This document shows positions 26,610 to 34,838 of a stretch of 64,000 bases of DNA, piece by piece. The notes beneath the pieces are model-generated. The model was not told the origin of the DNA and did not search any database. It saw only the letters and a program-made list of their open reading frames with translations. The translations under genes were made by a program, and so were the position numbers. This stretch comes from an uncultured Clostridia bacterium (GTDB lineage Bacteria; Bacillota; Clostridia; Christensenellales; Borkfalkiaceae): NCBI GenBank assembly GCA_904419075.1, contig CAJFQM010000003.1, forward strand, positions 89,934 through 153,933, given 5' to 3'. Positions within the stretch are counted from its first letter, which is position 1. Every line of letters begins with the position of its first letter.

Positions 26610-27050
26610 CTAATCTCCTCTGCCGAGGACATAATCGACTGAGCAGTCAAAAAGTCGGGCCAATTTCAATAAACTTTCCAATTCGGGAGAACATTCTCCT
26701 TTCTGCCATGTATAGAGGACGGATTCGGGAATTTTTGCCTCGACGGAAAGTCGGTATTTGGTATATCGGAATTTTTTCAATAAAAAAGCAAAGCGTTGAG
26801 AAAAGGGAGGACAGGGGCGCGGGGTTCCCGCGTAATTGTTTTCCTCCAAGCCGAGCAGGAAATCGGTTGTGCAATGAAAATAATCGGCGATGCGGACCAA
26901 AATTTCCGTTTCGGGAACTCTCTGTTCTCTCAAATATCGATAAATTGTAGATTTGGACACGCCGACCGCCTTGCTCAAAACCGCCGTGGAGGTGTCTTTG
27001 TCGAACATGATGTCGCCCAGTCTTTCCGAAAAGTTCGCCATATTAAACAT
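26610..27050 (-). CDS. Regulator with two tandem XRE HTH domains (paralogue)
   Basis: 146 aa, same plan as 25893-26327. HTH 1 covers residues 6-69: ERLGDIMFDKDTSTAVLSKA, GVSKSTIYRYLREQ, ending CTTDFLLGL. HTH 2 covers about 83-145: FSQRFAFLLKKFRYTKYRLS, IPESVLYTWQKGE, ending CSVDYVLGRGD. The linker is Pro-rich (AGTPRPCPP). The ATG is behind AAGGAG. It is divergent from the small acidic protein gene at 27176; the shared 125-bp region holds repeated GTCATTkGCsGA elements that may be its operators. Confidence 0.86.
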   Translation of the reverse strand: MFNMANFSERLGDIMFDKDTSTAVLSKAVGVSKSTIYRYLREQRVPETEILVRIADYFHCTTDFLLGLEENNYAGTPRPCPPFSQRFAFLLKKFRYTKYRLSVEAKIPESVLYTWQKGECSPELESLLKLARLFDCSVDYVLGRGD

Positions 27051-27100
27051 TAATTTTAACTCCTTGTAAAAATATTATCTCCGTCATTGGCGAAATTTGC

Positions 27101-27129
27101 TTGTCATTTGCCGACAACGGAGTTATAAT
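27101..27129 (+). promoter_or_regulatory. Promoter with operator-like repeats for the 52-aa protein
   Basis: TTGTCA (27101-27106), 17 bp, TATAAT (27124-27129). The -35 box is inside TTGTC-N7-GACAA, and a related GTCATTGGCGAA element lies about 20 bp upstream. The promoter rules out a start further upstream than 27176. Confidence 0.82.
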
Positions 27130-27175
27130 ATATATATGCCATACGATGTATGGAAATATACCAAGGAGGGTATTT

Positions 27176-27334
27176 ATGGAAGATGATGAGTTGTTGTATC
27201 AGATCGGAGAGGCAATTTTGACAGAGGTAGACGGAGTAGAAGACGTCACGTACAATCGTAAGAAGAAAGACTCCTTTATGATTTTAACGCAGGCGGGGAA
27301 ATTTTACGAATTGACCTTAAAGGAAGTAGAATGA
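27176..27334 (+). CDS. Small acidic protein of unknown function
   Basis: 52 aa starting at an ATG with an excellent AAGGAGG site. The sequence is strongly acidic in the first half (MEDDELLYQIGEAILTEVDG) and ends in two short strand-like segments (DSFMILTQAGKFYELTLKE). I do not recognise the family. It has its own regulated-looking promoter opposite a tandem-HTH regulator and its own terminator, so it is a monocistronic small gene. It could be a regulator's partner or an antirepressor-type ligand; that is only inference from position. Confidence 0.75.
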   Translation: MEDDELLYQIGEAILTEVDGVEDVTYNRKKKDSFMILTQAGKFYELTLKEVE

Positions 27335-27338
27335 TAAA

Positions 27339-27371
27339 AGCCGGCCGCACAAAAAGTGCGGCCGGCTTTTG
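27339..27371 (+). terminator. Terminator of the 52-aa protein gene
   Basis: A perfect 12-bp stem AGCCGGCCGCAC/GTGCGGCCGGCT with an AAAAA loop, followed by TTTTG. Confidence 0.92.
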
Positions 27372-27394
27372 TTCTGCTCGTTTTCTTTTTGAAG

Positions 27395-27425
27395 AAAAAT
27401 CTCCCGAAGGATTTTCGGGAGATTT
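27395..27425 (-). terminator. Terminator of clpB
   Basis: Arms AAATCTCCCGAA/TTCGGGAGATTT with a short loop. The minus strand reads into TTTTTC directly after the clpB stop. Confidence 0.9.
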
Positions 27426-27431
27426 AATTTA

Positions 27432-30017
27432 TCAAACCTTTTCGGCGAACAGGCCGTTCGCGTCGGCGTCCACCTGAATGTGATCTCCGGCGGAATAATC
27501 GTTTGCGAGAATATTTTTTGCCAGCATCGTCTCCAAAGTATGTTGCATGTACCGTTTCAGAGGCCGAGCGCCGTACACGGGGTCGTATCCCCTGTCCACG
27601 ATATAATCGACCGCGGCCTGCGTCATGGAGAGATACAGCTGTTTATCCTCCAATCTCTTCTTCAATTCTTCGGAAAGAAGTTCCACGATCTTTTCCACCT
27701 GTTCTTTGACGAGCGGCTTAAAGAACACGATTTCGTCCAGTCGGTTGAGGAATTCGGGACGGAAAGAAGCCTTCAACAATCTGTCCACTTCCGACTTAGC
27801 GGCTTCGGAAATACTTCCGTCGCTCTGAATCCCGTCGAGAATCGCCGAGGACCCGAGGTTGGAAGTGAGGATGATGACGGTATTTTTGAAATCGACGGTT
27901 CTGCCCTGCCCGTCGGTAATGCGCCCGTCGTCCAGAACCTGCAAGAGGACGTTGAATACGTCGGGATGCGCCTTTTCGACTTCGTCGAACAGCACGACGG
28001 AATAAGGCTTGCGCCTTACGGCCTCGGTGAGCTGTCCGCCCTCGTCGTAACCGACATATCCGGGAGGCGCGCCGATGAGCCTCGAAACGGAATACTTTTC
28101 CATGTACTCGCTCATGTCGATACGAACCATATTCTTTTCGTCGTCAAACAGAGCCCGCGCGAGCGTTTTTGCGAGTTCCGTCTTTCCCACGCCGGTAGGC
28201 CCGAGGAAGAGGAAAGACCCGATCGGCCGCCCGGGGTCGGCAATTCCCGCACGGGAGCGCAGAATGGCGTCCGACACGGCGTCGACGGCCTCGTCCTGCC
28301 CCACGACTCTCTGATGCAAAGTTTCGGGCAGACGGAGGAGTTTCTCGCGTTCCCCTTCCATGAGCTTGGACACGGGGATGCCCGTCCAGCGGGCGACGAT
28401 GCGCGCGATTTCCTCTTCCGTCACGCGGTCCCGGAGGAGCGTGGAATCTTTGGCGGAAGCCGCCGCTTTTTCGCTCTCTTCCAGTTCCTTTTTCAGCTGA
28501 GGAATCTTGCCGTATTGCAATTTGGAGGCCGTTTCGAGGTCGTATTCTCTCTGCGCCTTTTCGAGCTGCGCATTCGCCTGTTCGAGTTCCTCCCGAATTT
28601 TCTGAACCTTGCCGATAGAATTTTTCTCGTTGTCCCATTTGCTCTTCATTTCCGCATATTGAGCGCGCAAGGAAGCGAGCTCCTTCTGCGTTTCCGCGAG
28701 GTGGGCGGCGGAGAGATTGTCCGTCTCCTTTTTGAGCGCGTTTTCCTCGATTTCGAGCTGCATGATCTTTCGGGAAATCTCGTCCATTTCCGCAGGCATG
28801 GATTCCATTTCCGTCTTGATCATGGCGCAGGCCTCGTCGACGAGGTCGATGGCCTTGTCGGGCAGAAAACGGTCGGTAATGTAACGATTGGACAAAGTCG
28901 CCGCGGCAATCAGGGCGTTATCCTGAATTTTGACGCCGTGATATACTTCATAGCGTTCTTTTAAGCCCCGCAGAATGGAAATCGTATCCTCGACCGTGGG
29001 TTCGTCCACCATGACGGGCTGGAACCGCCGTTCGAGAGCGGGATCCTTTTCGATATATTTGCGGTATTCGTCCAGGGTCGTCGCGCCGATACAGTGCAAT
29101 TCGCCGCGCGCCAGCATGGGTTTCAAAAGGTTGCCCGCGTCCATGGCTCCGTCCGTTTTGCCCGCGCCGACAATCGTGTGCAGTTCGTCGATAAAGAGGA
29201 TAATGCCGCCTTCGCTCTTCTTGACTTCGGACAATACGGCTTTCAGACGTTCCTCGAACTCCCCGCGGAATTTCGCGCCCGCAATCAGGGCGCCGATATC
29301 GAGCGAAAAGACCTTGCGGTTTTTGAGGGAATCGGGAACGTCCCCTTTCATGATACGAATGGCGAGGCCTTCGGCGATTGCGGTTTTACCGACGCCCGCT
29401 TCGCCGATCAACACGGGATTGTTTTTCGTCTTTCTCGACAAAATGCGGATGACGTTCCGAATTTCCTCGTCCCTGCCGATCACGGGATCGATTTTATGCT
29501 GTCTCGCCTTTTCGACGAGATCCGTGCCGTATTTGTTGAGCACGTCGTAAGTATCTTCGGGATTTTCGCTGTTTACGCGCTGATTCCCGCGCACGCTCGC
29601 CACGGCCTGCATGAAAGCGTTCTGTTCGATAGAAAACTGCTTCAAGAGTTTCTTTATCGCCGCATCGGGTTTCTCCGTCAGGCCGAAGAAGAGGTGCTCC
29701 ACGGACACATAGCTGTCCCCCATTTTAGCCGCCTGTTTTTCCGCGGCGTCCAAAGCCTCCGCCAGAGCGGAAGACAGATACTGTTCCGCACCGCTCACTT
29801 TTACACAACGGGCAATTTCGCCCTGCGCCGCCGAACGCAGTCCTTCCAGATCGATCTCCATCTTTTTCAAAAGCTGGGGAATCAATCCCTCGTCCGCCGT
29901 AATCAAAGCGTAAAAAAGATGTACCTGCCCTATTTCCTGGTTTCCGTATTCTTTCGCGACGCTCTGCGCCTCCTGCAAAGCCGTCACGGATTTTTCCGTA
30001 AATTTCCGCATATCCAT
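27432..30017 (-). CDS. clpB: ATP-dependent disaggregase ClpB
   Basis: 861 aa, full length. Clp N-domain repeats cover residues 1-145. AAA+ module 1 has GEAGVGKT and the pore loop [13 protein letters not shown]. The coiled-coil middle domain (about 405-525), rich in Glu/Gln/Lys, is diagnostic of ClpB rather than ClpC or ClpA. AAA+ module 2 has [15 protein letters not shown] and the pore-loop stretch [14 protein letters not shown]. With DnaK it resolves protein aggregates after stress. The start is the ATG behind GGGGAGG. I saw neither a CIRCE element nor a CtsR box in the leader. Confidence 0.97.
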   Translation of the reverse strand: MDMRKFTEKSVTALQEAQSVAKEYGNQEIGQVHLFYALITADEGLIPQLLKKMEIDLEGLRSAAQGEIARCVKVSGAEQYLSSALAEALDAAEKQAAKMGDSYVSVEHLFFGLTEKPDAAIKKLLKQFSIEQNAFMQAVASVRGNQRVNSENPEDTYDVLNKYGTDLVEKARQHKIDPVIGRDEEIRNVIRILSRKTKNNPVLIGEAGVGKTAIAEGLAIRIMKGDVPDSLKNRKVFSLDIGALIAGAKFRGEFEERLKAVLSEVKKSEGGIILFIDELHTIVGAGKTDGAMDAGNLLKPMLARGELHCIGATTLDEYRKYIEKDPALERRFQPVMVDEPTVEDTISILRGLKERYEVYHGVKIQDNALIAAATLSNRYITDRFLPDKAIDLVDEACAMIKTEMESMPAEMDEISRKIMQLEIEENALKKETDNLSAAHLAETQKELASLRAQYAEMKSKWDNEKNSIGKVQKIREELEQANAQLEKAQREYDLETASKLQYGKIPQLKKELEESEKAAASAKDSTLLRDRVTEEEIARIVARWTGIPVSKLMEGEREKLLRLPETLHQRVVGQDEAVDAVSDAILRSRAGIADPGRPIGSFLFLGPTGVGKTELAKTLARALFDDEKNMVRIDMSEYMEKYSVSRLIGAPPGYVGYDEGGQLTEAVRRKPYSVVLFDEVEKAHPDVFNVLLQVLDDGRITDGQGRTVDFKNTVIILTSNLGSSAILDGIQSDGSISEAAKSEVDRLLKASFRPEFLNRLDEIVFFKPLVKEQVEKIVELLSEELKKRLEDKQLYLSMTQAAVDYIVDRGYDPVYGARPLKRYMQHTLETMLAKNILANDYSAGDHIQVDADANGLFAEKV

Positions 30018-30172
30018 AACTTTTGCCTCCCCTTCCGCCCGCGGCGGAATCTCTTATTTTCGCTATATTTTTAACCTTTTTTTCTCTTTTTCAAACGTTT
30101 TTCAGGCAACTTTTCGTAAAATATCCGCAAAAATCTTTTTATGCGGAAACACTCTCATCGCGGAAACAAAAA

Positions 30173-30195
30173 TAAAAAAAGCCGCTTGCGCGGCT
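30173..30195 (-). terminator. Terminator of the zinc-ribbon protein gene
   Basis: Stem AGCCGC/GCGGCT with a tetraloop (30180-30195), then TTTTTTT on the minus strand. Confidence 0.85.
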
Positions 30196-30223
30196 GAATT
30201 TTCCGAATTGTTTTATCCGACAT

Positions 30224-30502
30224 TCATGATTGCGTGACGATCAACCAAATAATCAGTCCGGCGATAAGGATTGCGCCGAGAATCAGCCGGATGCGGAAAA
30301 GTTTTTTTGTGTCCATGGGGACATACTGTTTATACCCGCAGACGGGGCATTTCCCGTTTTCGGTTTCGGAACCGCATTTGGGACAACGGCCTTTCCGAGG
30401 TTGAGTCTGATCGTTTTTCTGCCCCTTTTCGGTCGTTTTTTCCGTATTTACGGTATTCTTTTTTTCGTCTTCCGTTTTCTTTTGTCCGTTTTCGTTATTC
30501 AT
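30224..30502 (-). CDS. Zinc-ribbon protein with C-terminal membrane anchor
   Basis: 92 aa from the ATG at 30502 (ribosome site GAAGGTG); an in-frame ATG at 30538 has a poorer site. A highly charged Lys/Glu/Thr/Gln-rich N-terminal half (about 1-45) is followed by a compact zinc ribbon CPKCGSETENGKCPVCG (two CxxC pairs) and a single C-terminal helix (ILGAILIAGLIIWLIV). Such tail-anchored zinc-ribbon proteins are common in Clostridia and have no assigned function. It is monocistronic, between clpB and a divergent acyl/aminoacyltransferase-like gene. Confidence 0.85.
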   Translation of the reverse strand: MNNENGQKKTEDEKKNTVNTEKTTEKGQKNDQTQPRKGRCPKCGSETENGKCPVCGYKQYVPMDTKKLFRIRLILGAILIAGLIIWLIVTQS

Positions 30503-30657
30503 CTTTTCACCTTCTTTTCCGTTCGGCCATGCTGCCATTCTTTCGCTTTCTTCTTTGTTTCTTCGGAGGCTCGGGCTTCCGCTTTTTTCAGTTTGGCTTC
30601 CCCTCGGAATTTCTCTTTCTTTTCCGTCCCGTTCCGCCGTTGTATTTTTCGATTTTT

Positions 30658-30686
30658 ATTGTAGCATAAATTTTTCTTTCCCGCAA
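30658..30686 (-). promoter_or_regulatory. Promoter of the zinc-ribbon protein gene
   Basis: TTGCGG (30681-30686), 17 bp ending TGC (extended -10), TACAAT (30658-30663). It leaves a leader of about 145 nt. Confidence 0.7.
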
Positions 30687-30724
30687 CAAAATAAAAGCAC
30701 GCGCCCGTTTTTTTGTCAAAAAAC

Positions 30725-30753
30725 TTGTAAAACGGAGAAAAATCTGTTATAAT
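30725..30753 (+). promoter_or_regulatory. Promoter of the DUF2156-GNAT gene
   Basis: TTGTAA (30725-30730), 17 bp, TATAAT (30748-30753). The ATG at 30754 touches the -10 box and cannot be the translation start; the ATG at 30778 is downstream of the start site. Confidence 0.87.
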
Positions 30754-30777
30754 ATGGAAAAAAGAAGAAGAAAGGCC

Positions 30778-32166
30778 ATGAAATTCACTCCCATAGACAA
30801 AAGTAACCTAAACAAACTTGCAGAATATTATAAACAATGTTCCTATCGAATCAGCGACTATTCCGCGGGGATCAAAATCATGTGGCAGAATTCGGAATAC
30901 GAATACGCGGAAGCCTGCGGTTGTCTTTTGGTCAAAAGCCGTTGGTACGGACAAGACTATTTTGATTATCCCGTTCCTTTGGGCGAGAATGCAGACATTC
31001 GGGGCGCATTGAGCGCATGCGGAAAATACTGCGCGGAACATTTTATCCCCTTTCGGCTCTGCGACGTGCCCGCCTGTGCCGTCTGCACGGTTTTGAGCTG
31101 TTATCCGAACATTGAGATCCGCGTAGAACGCAATTTTGACGATTATCTGTATCTTGCGGGAGATTTTATTAAATTCGAAGGCAAGAAATACGCGGGACAG
31201 CGCAATCATATCCGTAAATTTCGGGCCTTATATCCCGAAGCGCGATTTGAGACTTTCGGAAAAGCCGATCGCGATCGGATCCGAGCGTTCTGGAAGAAAT
31301 TCGGGGACCGAAACAATACGCCGGGGGCAAAGACGGAGCTCAGATTCGCCCACGCGATGACGGAATACGTAGGGAGCGACTTATTTATTTCGGGCGGATT
31401 TACGCGAAACGGAGAAATTATTTCTTTCTGTCTGAGCGAAATTTGCGGAGAGACGCTCATCGACCATATCGAAAAAGCGCTGACCGAATACGAAGGAATC
31501 TACCCTGCCACGGTGCAGGAGTTTGCGAAAACTTTTGCGAAAGGGGTGAAATATATCAACCGCGAGGACGATGCGGGAAGCCGCGGGCTCCGCATTTCCA
31601 AGCTGCAATATCAACCCTTGGAAATCCTCCGAAAGCATAGCGTGCATGTTAAAACGGCCCTCAACCGTCTGAAAAAAATCCCCGTCATCAAGGGAGAGAA
31701 CGGCGTTTCACTGACGCCGATCACGGAAAAGGACATTCCCGCCTATAATCGCCTTTGTCTCGACGACGAACGCAACCGTTGGTGGGGGTACAATTATCGG
31801 GAGGACTGCCCGAATCCCAAGCGGGATTATTTTTACAAGGATCAGAAAAAAGATTTTTCCAACCGCATGGCGATGAATTTAGCGATTCGAAAGGACGGAA
31901 AATTTCTAGGAGAAGTCATTATCTATAATTTCGATTTTAAGGGCGGAGCGGAAATCGGAGTGCGTATTCTTCCGGAAGCGGACGGACATAGGTTAGGCAG
32001 GTATGCGTTTTCGCTCGCCGCGAATTATGCGATTTATACACTCGAACTCACGCAAATCAACGGAAAATGCATGAAAGAGAACATCGCATCCGAAAAAATG
32101 CTCTCTTCCGTGATGCAGAAAATCGGAGAAGACGACGTCTATTACTATTATCGCAAAATTGTATAA
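30778..32166 (+). CDS. DUF2156 (LPG synthase C-terminal-like) fused to a GNAT acetyltransferase
   Basis: 462 aa. Residues ~1-295 are a DUF2156 double-GNAT fold, with the family blocks YLYLAGDFIKFEGKKYAGQR, NHIRKF, FISGGFTRNGEIISFCLSE and NREDDAGSRGLRISKLQY. DUF2156 is related to the catalytic part of phosphatidylglycerol lysyltransferases, which use aminoacyl-tRNA. Residues ~308-462 form a separate GNAT domain (LTPITEKDIPAYNRLC, LGEVIIYNFDFKGGAEIGVR, ENIASEKMLSS). The acceptor substrates are unknown. The start is set by AGAAAGG and by the promoter. A hairpin terminator follows. Confidence 0.85.
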   Translation: MKFTPIDKSNLNKLAEYYKQCSYRISDYSAGIKIMWQNSEYEYAEACGCLLVKSRWYGQDYFDYPVPLGENADIRGALSACGKYCAEHFIPFRLCDVPACAVCTVLSCYPNIEIRVERNFDDYLYLAGDFIKFEGKKYAGQRNHIRKFRALYPEARFETFGKADRDRIRAFWKKFGDRNNTPGAKTELRFAHAMTEYVGSDLFISGGFTRNGEIISFCLSEICGETLIDHIEKALTEYEGIYPATVQEFAKTFAKGVKYINREDDAGSRGLRISKLQYQPLEILRKHSVHVKTALNRLKKIPVIKGENGVSLTPITEKDIPAYNRLCLDDERNRWWGYNYREDCPNPKRDYFYKDQKKDFSNRMAMNLAIRKDGKFLGEVIIYNFDFKGGAEIGVRILPEADGHRLGRYAFSLAANYAIYTLELTQINGKCMKENIASEKMLSSVMQKIGEDDVYYYYRKIV

Positions 32167-32170
32167 AAAC

Positions 32171-32205
32171 GGCGGCTCGATTGCCGATCGGGCCGCTAAT
32201 TTTTT
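32171..32205 (+). terminator. Terminator of the DUF2156-GNAT gene
   Basis: Stem GCGGC-t-CGAT/ATCG-g-GCCGC (32172-32196), followed by TAATTTTTT; convergent with cls, which ends at 32220. Confidence 0.88.
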
Positions 32206-32219
32206 GTATTTTTGTAATT

Positions 32220-34052
32220 TTACAATAACGTTTCAAAGACGCGCAGGACGGAATCGAACAGCCTGCCGATAAACGTCTGCCGCGTATCTTCGAGCGAAAT
32301 TTTTTTAGACTCCTTAAAGACCGAGAGGCAATCCTTTTTCAGAGCCCCGACCGCAGGACAATGCGAAAAGTAAACGGCGTTTTCAAAATGCAGATAGAGA
32401 CTTCTGTAATCGAGATTGATGGTTCCCACGACGGCGGTCTCGTCGTCGCAGACCATGCTCTTGGCATGGATGAAGCCGGGGGTGTATTCGTAAATCCTGA
32501 CGCCCGCTCTGAGGAGCGGCCCGTAATTGGCTCTCGTGAGGCGGAACACCGTCTTTTTGTCGGGAATCCCGGGCGTCACGATACGCACGTCCACGCCCCG
32601 TTTGGCGGCGTTACAGAGCGCCGTGCGCATAAAGTCGTCCAAAACGAGATACGGAGTAAAAATATAGAGATATTTGTAAGCGCGATTGATAAGTTCCAGA
32701 TAAACCGTCTCTCCCACGCTCTCTCTGTCGAGCGGAGAGTCGTCGTAAGGCTGAATGATCAGCTCTCCTTTTTGCGAAGCGTTTTGGAAATCCTTTTCTC
32801 TTCGGGAACCGTCCGCGGCTTTTTCAAAGGCGCGGTTTTTTTCGATTTCACCCGTAACGTCCGAAGACAAACACTTTCCGAATCTTTCCTTTGCCGTTTC
32901 AGCGGACGCGCCGCCTTTATCGTTTCCGTCCGTCGGTTCCGTCAATCTTCCCGTTCTGACTTCCACGGGGATTTCGGTACCGTTTTTCCCCACCGAGCCG
33001 ACGGGTTCGATTTCGGATTCCCCTTCCAAATATTCGGGCGCGATATAATTGCGCAGGGCTCCCTTGTCCTTTCGGAAAGCGTTCCAGATATTGAAAAACA
33101 TCATGGTAAAGGAACTGACGGCCTGTCCCGTAACGCGCACGCCCGTGTCTTTCCATTTTCCGTATTTTATTTTTTCGTCGATATATTCGTCCGCAAGGTT
33201 GATTCCGCCCGTAAACGCCGTTTTACCGTCCACGACGAGAATTTTGCGGTGATCCCGGTTGTTCATGCGCATCGTAAAGACGGGAACGGCGGGATTGAAG
33301 CGAAAACACTTGATGTTCGGATGCAGAGATTCGAGATATTTGTCGTATTTTGGCGGAAGCAAGAGCAAACTTCCCACGTCGTCAAAGATAAGTTTGATTT
33401 CCACGCCCTCGTTTGCCTTTTTGAGAAGCAGTTCTCTGAACGTATCCCACATTTTTCCGCCGGAGATGATAAAATATTCCGCCAAGATAAACTTTTTCGC
33501 GCTTTCCAAAGCTTCCAGCATATCCTTGAACATTTCTTTTCCCGAGGGATAATAGGTAACGTCCCCTTCTCCGTACGCGGGATAATTGGCGTAATTCATG
33601 AGATAGCGACAGGTTTCCGTATTTCTTCCGCCGCCGTCCACAAAGGCCTTCACTTCCGCGTCCTGTACGAGGACACCCGCGTTTTCCCTCTTTGAGGCGG
33701 AGATCCGACTGTTCATTCTGCGCGTCGGCCGCCCCTCTCCGAACAAGAGATAGAGCGAGATTCCGCAAATCGGCAAAATGAGAATCATAATAACCCAATT
33801 GAGCTTTGCGCTCGGTTTCTCGTTGCGGTTGATGATATAGAGCACAAACAATATGCCGAGAATATCCACGACGAGCAGAACCGCCCTTCCCGCCGTATAG
33901 AAACTGGCCATCAGAAAGGCGTACAGAACGATCTGCACTAATACCAGGGCTACGGTGAGAATGACGCGGTTATAGATAAGCGTCTTATATCGCCTGTCTT
34001 TGAGAATATTTTTTTCTATCCTCCTGCGGTGTCTTTCGTTCATCAGTTTCAA
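32220..34052 (-). CDS. cls: Cardiolipin synthase (phospholipase D family) with internal insert
   Basis: 610 aa, about 100 more than usual. Two N-terminal membrane helices lie at about residues 28-50 and 54-72, with a third near 85-105. Two HKD motifs follow: HRKILVVD (about 266-273) and HAKSMVCDD (about 526-534). It condenses two phosphatidylglycerols to cardiolipin at the membrane. Between the HKD halves, about residues 355-440 form a polar Glu/Lys/Gly/Ser-rich insert with no predicted fold. The likely start is the TTG at 34052 behind AAAGGA; an ATG three codons later lacks a site. It is divergent from rubrerythrin. Confidence 0.94.
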   Translation of the reverse strand: MKLMNERHRRRIEKNILKDRRYKTLIYNRVILTVALVLVQIVLYAFLMASFYTAGRAVLLVVDILGILFVLYIINRNEKPSAKLNWVIMILILPICGISLYLLFGEGRPTRRMNSRISASKRENAGVLVQDAEVKAFVDGGGRNTETCRYLMNYANYPAYGEGDVTYYPSGKEMFKDMLEALESAKKFILAEYFIISGGKMWDTFRELLLKKANEGVEIKLIFDDVGSLLLLPPKYDKYLESLHPNIKCFRFNPAVPVFTMRMNNRDHRKILVVDGKTAFTGGINLADEYIDEKIKYGKWKDTGVRVTGQAVSSFTMMFFNIWNAFRKDKGALRNYIAPEYLEGESEIEPVGSVGKNGTEIPVEVRTGRLTEPTDGNDKGGASAETAKERFGKCLSSDVTGEIEKNRAFEKAADGSRREKDFQNASQKGELIIQPYDDSPLDRESVGETVYLELINRAYKYLYIFTPYLVLDDFMRTALCNAAKRGVDVRIVTPGIPDKKTVFRLTRANYGPLLRAGVRIYEYTPGFIHAKSMVCDDETAVVGTINLDYRSLYLHFENAVYFSHCPAVGALKKDCLSVFKESKKISLEDTRQTFIGRLFDSVLRVFETLL

Positions 34053-34096
34053 TGCGGGCCGTCCTTTGAAATTTTTTAAGATCCGTGAATATTATG

Positions 34097-34125
34097 ATTG
34101 TAACAGTTTTTTTCTGTTTTGTCAA
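34097..34125 (-). promoter_or_regulatory. Promoter of cls
   Basis: TTGACA (34120-34125), 17 bp, TACAAT (34097-34102). The spacer holds an AACAG-N7-CTGTT inverted repeat that could be an operator. Confidence 0.83.
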
Positions 34126-34178
34126 CAAACGTACTTTCCGCAAAAAAAATTTTATAGGGAATTTTTTCCAAAAACCTA

Positions 34179-34208
34179 TTGACAAAACCTTCCGCGTTAT
34201 AGTATACT
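34179..34208 (+). promoter_or_regulatory. Promoter of rubrerythrin
   Basis: TTGACA (34179-34184), 18 bp, TATACT (34203-34208), 46 bp before the ATG. Confidence 0.8.
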
Positions 34209-34254
34209 ATAAATAATTTAATAAAACGTAGTCTTATTAAGGAGGCTGAGAAGA

Positions 34255-34794
34255 ATGAAAGACTTAAAAGGCACAAAGACGGAAGCGAATTTGAAGACAG
34301 CGTTTGCGGGAGAGTCGGAAGCGACGAACAAGTACACTTATTTTGCGAGCAAAGCGAAGAAAGACGGGTACGTGCAGATTTCGGCGATTTTTGAAGAGAC
34401 GGCGAAAAACGAGCGTGAGCACGCGAAAATCTGGTACAAGCTGTTGAGCGGCGGAGTCGGAGACACGAAAGAAAATCTTCGTATCGCGGCCGAGGGAGAG
34501 AACTACGAATGGACGGACATGTACGCGGGCTTTGCGAAGACGGCTCGGGAAGAAGGCTTCGAGGAAATCGCGCGGCTGTTCGACGGCGTGGCGGCGATCG
34601 AGAAGGAGCACGAAGCGAGATATAAGAAATTGCTTGCGAATATCGAGGGAGATCTGGTCTTTTCGAAAGACGGGGACGTGGTATGGCAGTGCAGCAACTG
34701 CGGGCATATCTGCGTGGGCAAGAAGGCTCCCGAAGTGTGTCCCGTCTGCGCTCATCCGCAGAGCTATTTTCAGGTAAAGGCGGAAAATTATTGA
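34255..34794 (+). CDS. rbr: Rubrerythrin (peroxide-reducing diiron protein)
   Basis: 179 aa. The N-terminal four-helix bundle has the diiron ligands in [29 protein letters not shown] and [12 protein letters not shown]. The C-terminal rubredoxin-like domain has [20 protein letters not shown] (two CxxC pairs). It reduces hydrogen peroxide to water in anaerobes, with electrons arriving through the rubredoxin centre. Normal length, strong promoter and AAGGAGG site. This protein supports an anaerobic lifestyle. Confidence 0.97.
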   Translation: MKDLKGTKTEANLKTAFAGESEATNKYTYFASKAKKDGYVQISAIFEETAKNEREHAKIWYKLLSGGVGDTKENLRIAAEGENYEWTDMYAGFAKTAREEGFEEIARLFDGVAAIEKEHEARYKKLLANIEGDLVFSKDGDVVWQCSNCGHICVGKKAPEVCPVCAHPQSYFQVKAENY

Positions 34795-34811
34795 TTTTTC
34801 CGAAAAAGAAC

Positions 34812-34838
34812 GGCGCTTTTTGAAAAGCGCCTTTTTTA
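34812..34838. terminator. Bidirectional terminator between rbr and the aldehyde dehydrogenase
   Basis: Stem GGCGCTTTT/AAAAGCGCC with TTTTTT on the plus side and A/T-rich sequence on the other; it serves rbr and probably the convergent gene. Confidence 0.88.

Noticed and set aside
27101..27175. Upstream extension of the 52-aa protein to a TTG at 27101
   Set aside because: That TTG is the -35 box of its promoter; the ATG at 27176 has the ribosome site.
30018..30172. CIRCE or CtsR control of clpB
   Set aside because: I looked for TTAGCACTC-N9-GAGTGCTAA and for tandem GGTCAAA heptads; neither is present, only unrelated GAGTGTTT and GGTTAAA strings.
30754..30777. Start of the DUF2156-GNAT protein at the ATG at 30754
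   Set aside because: It directly abuts the -10 box and would lie at or before the transcription start.
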